32,670 nucleotides of DNA from Acidobacteriota bacterium (GCA_021778515.1 JAJYCJ010000027.1:1-32670); one strand, 5' to 3'. Positions 16,411 through 24,323 are shown, counted from the first letter of the stretch. Notes: generated by a model from the letters alone, not told the origin. A program made the numbers and translations.

Positions 16411-17892
16411 ATGCGCATCAAGCGGCTGAAGATCGACACTTACCGCGAGTACATCCTCTACCTGCGGAGGGACTGCGATCTCTGCCGCGCCCAAGGGTTC
16501 GGCGCCCTCTCGAAGGTGGAGGTCATGGCGAACGGACGCGGCATCGTGGGAGTCCTGGACGTGGTGGACGAACCTTTCCTGGACTCCGACCAGATCGGCC
16601 TGTGCGAGTATGCCTACCAGAAGCTCGGCCTCCCCGAGGGCACGGAAGTGAACGTGCGCCATCCGGACCCCGTCCGCTCGGTGGAGCTCATCCGCAAGAA
16701 GATCCGCGGGGAGGTGCTCAGGCGGGAGGATTACCGGTACATCGTTCAGGACATCGTCTCGAACCGCTACTCCAAGGTCGAGCTGACGGCCTTCGTGGTC
16801 TCCACGGCCCAGGGGGCGATGGAGCGGGACGAGATCGTCTACCTCGCCGATGCCATGGCCGAAACCGGAGAGAGCCTGGAGTGGGGGCGCGAGATGGTGG
16901 TGGACAAGCACTGCATCGGCGGCGTCCCGGGCAACCGGACCACCATGGTGGTGGTGCCCATCGTGGCCGCCTACGGGCTCACGATTCCGAAGACCTCCTC
17001 CCGGGCCATCACCTCGCCTTCGGGCACGGCGGACACCATGGAGGCCCTGGCGGAGGTCTCCCTGAGCCTGGAGCGCCTGAAGGCCATCGTGGAACAGGAG
17101 AGCGGCTGCCTCGCGTGGGGCGGCTCCTTCGCCCTCTCCCCGGCCGACGACATCATCATCGGAGTGGAACGTCCGCTGAACATGGACGCGCCGGGGCAGA
17201 TGATCGCCTCCATCCTCTCCAAGAAGAAGGCCGCCGGTTCGACCCACGTGCTCATCGACATCCCCGTGGGGCCCACGGCGAAGGTGGCCAGCTTCACCCA
17301 GGCCGTCCAGCTCAGAAAGCTCTTCGAATACGTGGGGGACAGGATGGGCGTCCACGTCGAGGCCCTGCTCACGGACGGTTCCCAGCCCATCGGCCGGGGG
17401 GTGGGCCCCGCCCTGGAGGCCCGGGACGTGATGCAGGTGCTGCGGTGCGATCCCGATGCCCCCCAGGACCTGCTCGACAAGAGCCTGGATCTCGCCGGGC
17501 GAATCATCGAGTTCGATCCTGCCGTGCGCGGGGGGCGGGGCAGGGCCACGGCGGAGGAGATCCTGAGAAACGGCGCAGCCCACGAGAAGATGCTCCGCCT
17601 CATCGCCGCCCAGGGGGCCAGGGAACCCGTGCGCCCGGGGCCGCTCGTGAGGGAGGGCCTGGCGGCGCGGACGGGTACCGTGGCCTCTGTCGCCAACCAC
17701 CTGGTGGCCAAGTGCGCCAAGCTCGCCGGGGCGCCCGTGGACCTGGGAGCGGGGTTGGACCTCTTGAAGAAAGCGGGGGAGGCGGTGCGGGAGGGCGAAC
17801 CGCTCTTCCGCGTCCACGCCGAGCACGAGGCCGACCTCGGCTTCGCATGGGATTACTGGCAGCGGCACCCGGAAATGATCGTCATCCAGTAG
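16411..17892 (+). CDS. AMP phosphorylase (archaeal DeoA / TIGR02645-like family)
   Basis: This 493-residue protein belongs to the thymidine/AMP phosphorylase superfamily and would split AMP with phosphate into adenine and ribose-1,5-bisphosphate. It carries the extra N-terminal domain that plain thymidine phosphorylases lack. Key motifs are DKHCIGGVPGNRTT (165-178), where thymidine phosphorylase has DKHSTGG, and SSRAITSPSGTADTMEAL (196-213). Near-identical motifs also occur in a bacterial group annotated as putative thymidine phosphorylase, so the motif alone does not fix the substrate. The next two genes supply the following two steps of the AMP pathway, which favours AMP. The ATG at 16411 has CGGAGGG only three bases upstream; an in-frame ATG at 16387 is an alternative with a weaker site. 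The next start lies 12 bases after the stop. Confidence 0.88.
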   Translation: MRIKRLKIDTYREYILYLRRDCDLCRAQGFGALSKVEVMANGRGIVGVLDVVDEPFLDSDQIGLCEYAYQKLGLPEGTEVNVRHPDPVRSVELIRKKIRGEVLRREDYRYIVQDIVSNRYSKVELTAFVVSTAQGAMERDEIVYLADAMAETGESLEWGREMVVDKHCIGGVPGNRTTMVVVPIVAAYGLTIPKTSSRAITSPSGTADTMEALAEVSLSLERLKAIVEQESGCLAWGGSFALSPADDIIIGVERPLNMDAPGQMIASILSKKKAAGSTHVLIDIPVGPTAKVASFTQAVQLRKLFEYVGDRMGVHVEALLTDGSQPIGRGVGPALEARDVMQVLRCDPDAPQDLLDKSLDLAGRIIEFDPAVRGGRGRATAEEILRNGAAHEKMLRLIAAQGAREPVRPGPLVREGLAARTGTVASVANHLVAKCAKLAGAPVDLGAGLDLLKKAGEAVREGEPLFRVHAEHEADLGFAWDYWQRHPEMIVIQ

Positions 17893-17904
17893 GGAGGAGC
17901 GCCC

Positions 17905-18771
17905 GTGGGGCTCGTGGATACCACCGCCGCGCGTATTCGGAGCCTGGAGATCCAGGGCGCCAACGCCATCGCCAAGGCGGCGGTCGAGGCCCTGGCGGCG
18001 CAGCTGGCGGCGGAGCCCGGAGCGGACCGCCGCGCCCTGGCCGAACTCCTCGCCGGAGCCCGCCCCAACGAGCCCATGCTGAGAAATCTCCTCGAGCTCT
18101 TCCTGTCCGGCGCGGAGGGGGAGGATGTCATGGGCAAGCCGGCGGAGCGGGCCGGAGCGCTGCTGGAGCAGGTCCGCCGGGACGAAGAGACCCTGGCCCG
18201 CGTCGGCGCGGACCTGGTGAGCGACGGCATGACGGTCTTCACGCACTGCCACTCCTCCTCGGCGGTCTCGGTTCTCAAGGAGGCCCGGCGCCAGGGCAAG
18301 CGCTTCACGGTGCTGAACACGGAGACCCGACCCCGCTTCCAGGGGCGCATCACGGCCGCGGAGCTGGCGCGGGAGGGCATCGAGGTGAGACACATGGTGG
18401 ACGCGGCCGCCAAGTACGCGCTGGACGGGGCCGACCTCTTCCTCTTCGGTGCCGACGCCGTGCTTCCATCGGGATACCTCATCAACAAGGTGGGCACGGG
18501 CATCTTCTGCGTGGTGGCGAGCCGGTATGACGTGCCCACCTACTGCGCCACCCTCACGCTCAAGGTGGTTCGGGACCACATCGACGAGGCGGTGGAGCAG
18601 CGGGACCCGGCGGAGGTGTGGCCCGACGCGCCGGCAGGTGTCCTGGTCCTGAACCCGGCCTTCGACAAGGTGCACCTCAAGTACGTGACGGCTTTCATTA
18701 CCGAGAGGGGGCTCGTGAAGGATATCCTGGCCCTCTGCCCGCCCGCGCCCCCCGCGCGAGGGTGTTCATAG
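17905..18771 (+). CDS. Ribose-1,5-bisphosphate isomerase (eIF-2B alpha-like)
   Basis: This 288-residue eIF-2B/MtnA-superfamily protein would convert ribose-1,5-bisphosphate to ribulose-1,5-bisphosphate. The catalytic Cys motif THCHSSSAV gives C115 and the catalytic Asp motif LFGADAV gives D184, followed by INKVGT. These match the Cys and Asp known to be catalytic in the archaeal isomerase. The C-terminal NPAFDKVHLKYVTAFITERG is typical of the group. It is shorter than the roughly 320 residues usual in archaea. Methylthioribose-1-phosphate isomerase (MtnA) is a relative, but it is longer and has a different Cys motif. The GTG start follows AGGGAGGAG placed at the end of the upstream gene. The RuBisCO gene follows after ten bases. 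Confidence 0.87.
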   Translation: MGLVDTTAARIRSLEIQGANAIAKAAVEALAAQLAAEPGADRRALAELLAGARPNEPMLRNLLELFLSGAEGEDVMGKPAERAGALLEQVRRDEETLARVGADLVSDGMTVFTHCHSSSAVSVLKEARRQGKRFTVLNTETRPRFQGRITAAELAREGIEVRHMVDAAAKYALDGADLFLFGADAVLPSGYLINKVGTGIFCVVASRYDVPTYCATLTLKVVRDHIDEAVEQRDPAEVWPDAPAGVLVLNPAFDKVHLKYVTAFITERGLVKDILALCPPAPPARGCS

Positions 18772-18781
18772 GAGGACGGCG

Positions 18782-20059
18782 ATGCCCGGGGAAGCGCTTC
18801 CCTACCTGGAACTGGGCGGTGAGCCGCTGGAGGACGATCTGGTATGTCGGTTCCGCGTGGAGCCGGAGGCGGGCACCTCCCTGGAAAAGACCGCCAATGC
18901 CCTGGCCGCCGAGTCTTCCATCGGCACCTGGACCGATGTGGCGGCCCTCACTCCCGAGCTGAGGGAGAGGCTGAGGGCGCGTGTCCTCGCCGCGGACGAT
19001 CGGGGTGTGGTGATCGCCTACGGCGCGGTCCTCTTCGAGGGCGGCAACATGGCCCAGGTCTTCTCTTCCGTGGCAGGCAACATCTTTGGGATGAAGGAGG
19101 TGAGGAGGCTGCGCCTGGAGGCCGTGCGCTTCCCGAAAACCCTGGCCGCCTCCTTTCCGGGTCCGGCCAGGGGCATCCAGGGCATCCGGGAAGTCCTGGG
19201 CGTCACCGGCCGCCCCCTCGTCGGCACCATCGTGAAGCCGAAGATCGGCCTGGATCCCAAGGCCCAAGCCCAGGTGGTCTACGAGACCATGACGGCGGGC
19301 TGCGACGTGGTCAAGGACGACGAGAACCTCACCTCCCAGAGCTTCTGTCCCTTCGAGGAGCGGCTCCAGGCCTGCCTCGATGCGGCGAAGCGCGCGGAGG
19401 ATGTGACCGGCTCCGCCAAGGGGTACATCCCCAACGTCACGGCCCCCACGGAGGTCATGCTGAGGAGGACGGGGCTCGTGGCCCACCTCGGCGGCCGCTT
19501 CGCCATGGTCGACCTGGTGACGGCCGGCTGGTCGGGGGTCCAGAGCCTCCGCGGGGCCGGCATGGGATTGATCCTTCACGGGCACAGGGCCATGCACGCG
19601 GCCTTCACGCGCTTGCCCGAACACGGGATCGCCATGGAGGTGATCGCGCGCTCGGCCCGCCTCGCGGGCATCGACCAGCTTCACGTGGGAACGGCGGTGG
19701 GCAAGATGGAGGGGAGCCGGGAGGCGGTGCTGCGCTCGGCGCGCGCCCTGAGGGCCTGGCCCTCCGAGGATGGGACGATGGCCGACGGGCAGGACTGGCG
19801 CGGCGTCCTGCCCGCCATGCCCATCGCCTCGGGCGGCCTGCACCCAGGGCACGTTCCGGATCTGATGTCCCTGTTCGGGCAGGAGGTGATCCTCCAGTTC
19901 GGCGGCGGTATCCACGGCCATCCCGGCGGGAGCGCGGCGGGGACGAAGGCCGTCCGCCAGGCCGTGGAGGCGGTTCTCGCCGGACTGAACCTCGAACGCG
20001 CCTCCTCGTCGGCCCCCGAACTCCGGACGGCCCTTGCCTTCTGGAAAGGACAAGGATGA
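18782..20059 (+). CDS. RuBisCO large subunit, form III-like
   Basis: This 425-residue enzyme would carboxylate ribulose-1,5-bisphosphate to two 3-phosphoglycerates. Active-site residues are all visible (spinach numbering in brackets): E44 (E60), T49 (T65), N100 (N123), K152 (K175) and K154 (K177) in IVKPKIGL, carbamate K178 (K201), D180 (D203) and E181 (E204) in VVKDDEN, H268 (H294), R269 (R295), H301 (H327), K308 (K334), S350 (S379). This rules out the RuBisCO-like proteins of methionine salvage, which lack several of these. The C-terminal FGGGIHGHPGG resembles archaeal form III. No small subunit or phosphoribulokinase gene is in the window. AGGAGG at 18770-18775 precedes the ATG by six bases. 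The subform (III-a, III-b, II/III) cannot be settled without a tree. The stop overlaps the next start (ATGA). Confidence 0.93.
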   Translation: MPGEALPYLELGGEPLEDDLVCRFRVEPEAGTSLEKTANALAAESSIGTWTDVAALTPELRERLRARVLAADDRGVVIAYGAVLFEGGNMAQVFSSVAGNIFGMKEVRRLRLEAVRFPKTLAASFPGPARGIQGIREVLGVTGRPLVGTIVKPKIGLDPKAQAQVVYETMTAGCDVVKDDENLTSQSFCPFEERLQACLDAAKRAEDVTGSAKGYIPNVTAPTEVMLRRTGLVAHLGGRFAMVDLVTAGWSGVQSLRGAGMGLILHGHRAMHAAFTRLPEHGIAMEVIARSARLAGIDQLHVGTAVGKMEGSREAVLRSARALRAWPSEDGTMADGQDWRGVLPAMPIASGGLHPGHVPDLMSLFGQEVILQFGGGIHGHPGGSAAGTKAVRQAVEAVLAGLNLERASSSAPELRTALAFWKGQG

Positions 20060-21855
20060 ACACGCTTCTGGTTCTCACGCGCGATCCGGACCTCCTCAAG
20101 GTCCTCCGGGCGGCCCTTCCCAGGACCTGGGATCTCCAGGAGAGGGGCACGGTGGCACAGGCCATGGAGCTCCTGGCCGACTGCAAGCCGACGGCGATCG
20201 TGGCCGACATGACGCTGGCCGGTCAGTGGGACGGGCTGTCCTTCGTGAGGACAGCCAGGGGCCACTTTCCCGATCTTCCTCCCGTGGCCATCGTGGCGGC
20301 CGCCGGAGTGGGGGAAGAGCTGGAGTCCCGCGCTCGGGACGCCGGGGTGGCCGTCATTCTGCCTCGGCCCCTGGACGAGTCCTCGTGCCGGCCGGCCCTG
20401 GCCCGCCTCATGGCGGCAGTGGGCCCGGCGCGCATGAGCCTGATCGAGGCGCTGGGTGAAGGGTTCGTGGATTTCACCCACCGGAGGGTCGCCATCCAAA
20501 CGCAGGACGGTGAACTGCACCTCCTGTTCGGTGAGGGAAGGCTCTGGACGCTGGTCCATCCCCTCTACTGGGAGCGCTACCGGTCGGGCCTCCTGGGTGC
20601 CGGCCTGGAGTGCGGCGAACGGGGGGAGGACCTCCAGCTCTACCTGGCAGAGCTGGAGGAGAGGCTGGCTCGCTCGGTCCCCATGGCTCCCATCAAACAA
20701 CAGGCGACCCTCTCCCTGCTCGCGTCCCTGCCCCTGCATGCTCCCATGGCCTGCCGGTCAGAGCCGGTGGTCATACCGGAGGGGCTCCTGCCGATGGAGA
20801 TCCCCGCCCTCCTGGTGCAGTTGGTCGACCAGATTCCGGAGGAGGCGATGGCCGTGCTCAGGAGGCCGGGCGTCAAAGTCAGCAGGGTGGAGGAGGTGCT
20901 TCCTGAGGACCTGCCCATCCAGCCCCATCACGGCTACCTGTTGCAGCAGTGCCAGCAGCAGGTGGCGGTGTCGGATCTGCTCCAGACGGGAATTCTGCCT
21001 GGGCGGCAGCTCCTGAGCGGGGTGTACCTGCTCCTCCTGCTCGGCCTCCTCGCCAGCGAGCCGGCCGTGGAGCCGCCGTTCCGGCTGTCCGGCCTGGCGG
21101 TCCGCCTCGATGAGGAGACCGCCCTGATCCAGCGGCAGTCGGAGGCCATCCAGAACCTGGTCCGGGCGTTCAAGGTCCCCGGGATCAGCCCTTACAAGGT
21201 GCTCGGTGTGCCCCCGGGCAGCGCGCCGGCCGATGCGGTGAAGGCGCACGAAGCCCTGAAGGAACGCCTCAGCCCGGCCAATCTGCATCCGGAAGTGTTC
21301 AAGAGGCACCAGAAGGAACTCTTCTTTCTGACCGCCAAGATGGGAGAGTCCCTACTTCTCCTGCAGAACCGCTACCTCGAAGACCGCAAGGCCGAGGCAA
21401 GGGCCGAGAGTCCCGAGGCGGAGGGAGGCCCGAATCCGGTGGCCCAGGCCGACACGGCGCTCAGGCGGAACTCGGAGAACCGCCAGCAGGAGGCCCAGCT
21501 CAGCCTGCGACGGGCCCTCGACTGCATGGCCCAGGAGCAGTGGCACGATGCCTCCCAGCACCTGAGGCTGGCGCTTTTCCACAACGGTTTTTCGCCTCAG
21601 GCCCACTACCTGATGGCAAAAATCTACGAGAAGAACACCAACAGCCGGGCCAAGCACATGGCCGAGCGTGAATTCCAGCGGGCCATAGAGCTGGACCCCC
21701 GGGATATCGAGTTCCTTCTGGATCTGGCAGAATTTTACCTGAACAACGGGCTGTTCGCCCGGTGCCGGGCGTACCTGGACAAGGCCCAGGCCATCAGCCT
21801 GAGGGATCAGAGGGCCATCGCCATGCGCAAGAGGATCAAGGAGATAGACCGCTGA
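20056..21855 (+). CDS. Receiver / DUF4388-like / J-like / TPR protein coupled to RuBisCO
   Basis: This 599-residue multidomain protein has no assigned function. Residues 1-120 form a receiver-like domain with a possible phospho-acceptor D51 (VADMTL). It lacks the usual acidic pair, has Ala at the Thr/Ser position (VAIVAAAG) and Arg for the conserved Lys (LPRPL), so it is probably a pseudo-receiver. Residues about 125-370 resemble a DUF4388/PATAN-type module with a winged-helix-like end (LLSGVYLLLLLGLLA). About 377-435 is J-domain-like (PYKVLGVPPGSAPADAV) but has no HPD motif, so classical DnaK stimulation is unlikely. About 475-599 are TPR helices (DPRDIEFLLDLAEFYLNNG). The start overlaps the RuBisCO stop as ATGA, so translation is coupled. 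A role in RuBisCO assembly or regulation is speculation; such proteins also occur without RuBisCO. Confidence 0.8.
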   Translation: MNTLLVLTRDPDLLKVLRAALPRTWDLQERGTVAQAMELLADCKPTAIVADMTLAGQWDGLSFVRTARGHFPDLPPVAIVAAAGVGEELESRARDAGVAVILPRPLDESSCRPALARLMAAVGPARMSLIEALGEGFVDFTHRRVAIQTQDGELHLLFGEGRLWTLVHPLYWERYRSGLLGAGLECGERGEDLQLYLAELEERLARSVPMAPIKQQATLSLLASLPLHAPMACRSEPVVIPEGLLPMEIPALLVQLVDQIPEEAMAVLRRPGVKVSRVEEVLPEDLPIQPHHGYLLQQCQQQVAVSDLLQTGILPGRQLLSGVYLLLLLGLLASEPAVEPPFRLSGLAVRLDEETALIQRQSEAIQNLVRAFKVPGISPYKVLGVPPGSAPADAVKAHEALKERLSPANLHPEVFKRHQKELFFLTAKMGESLLLLQNRYLEDRKAEARAESPEAEGGPNPVAQADTALRRNSENRQQEAQLSLRRALDCMAQEQWHDASQHLRLALFHNGFSPQAHYLMAKIYEKNTNSRAKHMAEREFQRAIELDPRDIEFLLDLAEFYLNNGLFARCRAYLDKAQAISLRDQRAIAMRKRIKEIDR

Positions 21856-21950
21856 TGACGGGAAAGACGATCCGGCAGAGCAGGGGAACAGCCTCACGCG
21901 CCGGAAGGGTGAAAAACCTTAACTATTAGATTGGGTTTTAGACCAAACGC

Positions 21951-21979
21951 TTGACTTTTTTCTACCCGTTCAATACACT
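21951..21979 (+). promoter_or_regulatory. Sigma-70 promoter of the LysM protein gene
   Basis: TTGACT (21951-21956) and TACACT (21974-21979) are 17 bases apart in a locally AT-rich gap. Transcription would give a leader of about 35 bases before the ATG at 22020. Confidence 0.65.
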
Positions 21980-22019
21980 TAATTGGAGATTGGGTCTCGT
22001 GTGTGAGGGGAGAATAGCG

Positions 22020-23474
22020 ATGCGAATTCGGATGCCGTATTTCACGCTCATCCTACCCTTCGTGCTGGGACTTGGGTGGGGGGTGACCGCGGGCGCTCAG
22101 CAGGAGAAACCCTCCCAGCCACCCCAGAAGGCCGCCGAGAAGCCGGCCGCTCAGCCAGGGACGCCTGCCGTCTCTCCTGAGATGCTGGAGAAAGCCAAGA
22201 CCTACAAGGGATCACCGGTTCCCCCAAAACACCTGGTCAAGGAGGCGGACGGCCACTGGACCCCCTACACCCCTCCGGAAAAGCCTCCCGAAGGCGTCCA
22301 GGTATACACGATCCAGCCGGGCGATACGCTCTCCAAGATCGCCCAGGCCCAGCTGGGAACCTGGCAGCTGTGGCCCCAGATCTGGGACCAAAACCCTTAC
22401 ATCAAGGATGCTCACTGGATCTACCCCGGCGACCCTCTCTACATCAAGAAGCCGCAGGTCGTGAGCGAGCACGTCCCTCTCGAGCCCGAGCCTCTCCCGC
22501 CGAAACAGCCCGAGAAGCCCAAGACGGGGGGGATGGAGCTGGAGCAGGAGGCCCCCATGCCTCCGGTTTCCTCCGACGACGTCTACTGTTCGGGCTTCAT
22601 CACAAAGCACTTCAAGAGGCCGCACCTGACCATTCTCTCCGCGCCGGAGCGGGAGCGCGAATCCCTCGCCCAGGGAGACGTGGTCTACCTGAACGAGGGC
22701 AAGGACGAGGGGATGCAACCGGGCATGCTCTTCTCCATCCTCGAGCCGGGCCAGACCGTCAGCCACCCCATCACTGGCAGGAACCTCGGACGCTACGTCC
22801 GCCGGGTGGGCCAGGCCAAGGTGCTGGCCGTCCAGCCCCACGCCAGCATCGCGGAGATTTCACAGTCCTGCGACGAGATCCGTTATGGCGACGTGCTGGT
22901 TCCCTGGCAGGTCATCCCCATCCCCTGGGACATCAAGCGCAGCCCATCCATCCCGCTGGATCTGCCTCCCAGCACGAAGCCCCAGGGCCGGGTCGTCTGG
23001 TCGGAGGACCGGATCGAGAACATGGGCGACAGCCAGATCGTTTACATCGACCTGGGCTCCAGGGAGGGGCTCCTTCCCGGCGACAAGCTCTGGTTCTACC
23101 GCTTCCCCGGGCAGACAGGCACCTTCACGGACACCACCAGGGACCTCTTTCGCCAGCAGAGGATCAACGTAGGCCCGAAGGACCTCTACCGGATGCCGAA
23201 GGTGGGCAAGTACGAGGGCCATGAAGAGTCGATGGCCGAGGGCGGAACGGCACAAGCCGGCGTGGAGACGGAGACCAAGTCCGAAAAGGAGCGTCAGAGT
23301 GACCTCCTGGCCCGGGAAGATAAGCTGCGCAACAGCCAAAGCGGCGCGGTCAAAGCCCTCCGAATGTACCTGGGGGAGGGCGTTGTTTTGACGACGGAGG
23401 GCCGCACCGCCTGCGTCAAGATCATCTCCTCCAACTCCTCGATCACCTTCGGGGACAGGGTGCAAATGGAGTAG
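22020..23474 (+). CDS. Secreted LysM-domain envelope protein
   Basis: This 484-residue protein has a cleavable signal peptide (MRIRMPYFTLILPFVLGLGW, cleavage near AGAQ). A Pro/Gln-rich linker follows, then one LysM domain (about 98-145; YTIQPGDTLSKIAQAQLGTW and IYPGDPLYI), which binds peptidoglycan. The remaining part contains two related segments, VYLNEGKDEGMQPGMLFSI and VYIDLGSREGLLPGDKLWF, that look like an internal repeat of a beta-rich module. Comparable LysM proteins of similar size are known from delta-proteobacteria-like lineages, with unknown function. The ATG at 22020 follows GAGGGGAGAA; the frame extends upstream to 21951 through the promoter and is rejected. It has its own promoter and a strong terminator. 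Confidence 0.85.
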   Translation: MRIRMPYFTLILPFVLGLGWGVTAGAQQEKPSQPPQKAAEKPAAQPGTPAVSPEMLEKAKTYKGSPVPPKHLVKEADGHWTPYTPPEKPPEGVQVYTIQPGDTLSKIAQAQLGTWQLWPQIWDQNPYIKDAHWIYPGDPLYIKKPQVVSEHVPLEPEPLPPKQPEKPKTGGMELEQEAPMPPVSSDDVYCSGFITKHFKRPHLTILSAPERERESLAQGDVVYLNEGKDEGMQPGMLFSILEPGQTVSHPITGRNLGRYVRRVGQAKVLAVQPHASIAEISQSCDEIRYGDVLVPWQVIPIPWDIKRSPSIPLDLPPSTKPQGRVVWSEDRIENMGDSQIVYIDLGSREGLLPGDKLWFYRFPGQTGTFTDTTRDLFRQQRINVGPKDLYRMPKVGKYEGHEESMAEGGTAQAGVETETKSEKERQSDLLAREDKLRNSQSGAVKALRMYLGEGVVLTTEGRTACVKIISSNSSITFGDRVQME

Positions 23475-23502
23475 CTCGAAGAACTTTCATCGGGACGAAC
23501 CC

Positions 23503-23538
23503 GGGGGACGGCGCGCGAGCGCCGTCCCCCTTTCTTTT
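23503..23538 (+). terminator. Intrinsic terminator of the LysM protein gene
   Basis: A perfect 12-base stem, GGGGGACGGCGC with GCGCCGTCCCCC, closes on the tetraloop GCGA (23515-23518) and is followed by TTTCTTTT. It begins 29 bases after the stop codon. Confidence 0.92.
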
Positions 23539-23594
23539 GGCGGTTGCCACGGTATTTTCGGTGACGGGACATGCCACGCCCCGATCCGTGCCGC

Positions 23595-23610
23595 TGGTAC
23601 GACTTTTGCT
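23595..23610 (+). promoter_or_regulatory. Sigma-54-type (-24/-12) promoter of the beta-barrel gene
   Basis: TGGTACGACTTTTGCT matches the consensus TGGCACGN4TTGCW at every defined position except one (T for C at position 4). GG and GC are separated by exactly ten bases. Transcription would begin near 23622, leaving a leader of about 58 bases. A seven-base direct repeat TGCCACG at 23545-23551 and 23572-23578 lies just upstream and could be an activator site, though that is a guess. Confidence 0.7.
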
Positions 23611-23679
23611 AGCTCAAGGCCGTCGGTATTGGAGGATTCCCAACAACGGGTCGTACCAACACGAACGAGGAGGAACATG

Positions 23680-24234
23680 ATGAAGAAAGTGCTTCTGGTC
23701 GCCGCCTTCCTGACCTTCGGCTCCCTTCCCTTTTTCGCCCAGGCTCCCAGCAATCCCTGGTTCTGGGATCTCAACGCCGGCTACAACAACAGCAACAAGT
23801 GGATGGACGGCGGGTGGAACTATTCGACCCGCCTGGGCTACGCCTTCACGGACAACTTCAAGCTCAACTTCGATATGGGCTACCTCGAAGGGAAGGTAAA
23901 GGACTCCTCCGTCAAGGATCACATCTGGACCTTCATGCTGGCGCCCGAGTACGCCACTTCCTTGACGGACAGCGATCAGGTCTACGGTTTCATCGGCGCC
24001 GGATTCGCGCGCCGGGACTCCTTCTCCTATACGCTCAATGCCTTTCCCTCCCCGGGCCGCTTTGCCTTCGGCAGCGAGACCAAGTGGGCGGCAGAGGCAG
24101 GCGTCGGCTACCGTCACTTCTTCACCAAGAACGTGGGCATCAACCTGCAGGCGACCTATACCCACATGGGGTTCAACGATGTTGAGAAGATCAACACCGT
24201 GGACGGCCGGATCGGCCTCGCGGTGCGCTTCTAG
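23680..24234 (+). CDS. Small outer-membrane beta-barrel protein
   Basis: This 184-residue protein has a signal peptide (MKKVLLVAAFLTFGSLPFFAQA) followed by alternating aromatic strands such as WNYSTRLGYAFTDNFKLNFDMG and VGYRHFFTKNVGINLQATYT, here spanning about 30-180. It ends in GLAVRF; a C-terminal Phe in the last strand is the usual recognition signal for BAM-dependent insertion. An eight-stranded OmpA/OmpW-like porin fold is likely, but ligand and role are unknown. Two ATGs at 23677 and 23680 are possible; the second lies six bases from AGGAGG (23668-23673) and is preferred. A sigma-54-type promoter sits upstream and a hairpin follows, so it is a single-gene unit. Confidence 0.85.
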   Translation: MKKVLLVAAFLTFGSLPFFAQAPSNPWFWDLNAGYNNSNKWMDGGWNYSTRLGYAFTDNFKLNFDMGYLEGKVKDSSVKDHIWTFMLAPEYATSLTDSDQVYGFIGAGFARRDSFSYTLNAFPSPGRFAFGSETKWAAEAGVGYRHFFTKNVGINLQATYTHMGFNDVEKINTVDGRIGLAVRF

Positions 24235-24262
24235 AACGAAGCCAGGTTGCAGGTTGTGAAGA

Positions 24263-24294
24263 GGGGGGCCCGAAAGGGTCCCCCTGTTCGTTTG
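24263..24294 (+). terminator. Hairpin terminator after the beta-barrel gene
   Basis: GGGGGGCCC (24263-24271) pairs with GGGTCCCCC (24276-24284), with one G-T pair, around the loop GAAA. TGTTCGTTTG follows. It separates this gene from the convergent pgk gene. Confidence 0.75.
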
Positions 24295-24323
24295 AACGGA
24301 CGGGTGTCCAAGCCGAAGGACGC

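Noticed and set aside
16261-18675. 804-residue minus-strand open frame opposite the AMP phosphorylase and isomerase genes
   Set aside because: It is a shadow of two well-supported plus-strand genes.
18844-20055. Long N-terminal extension of the receiver/J-like/TPR protein in frame through the RuBisCO gene
   Set aside because: The extension is out of frame with RuBisCO and low in information; the receiver domain begins right at the ATG at 20056.
17905-20059. Methionine salvage pair (MtnA plus RuBisCO-like protein)
   Set aside because: The RuBisCO has all catalytic residues, and the isomerase has the THCHSS and GADAV motifs and short length of the ribose-1,5-bisphosphate isomerase group.
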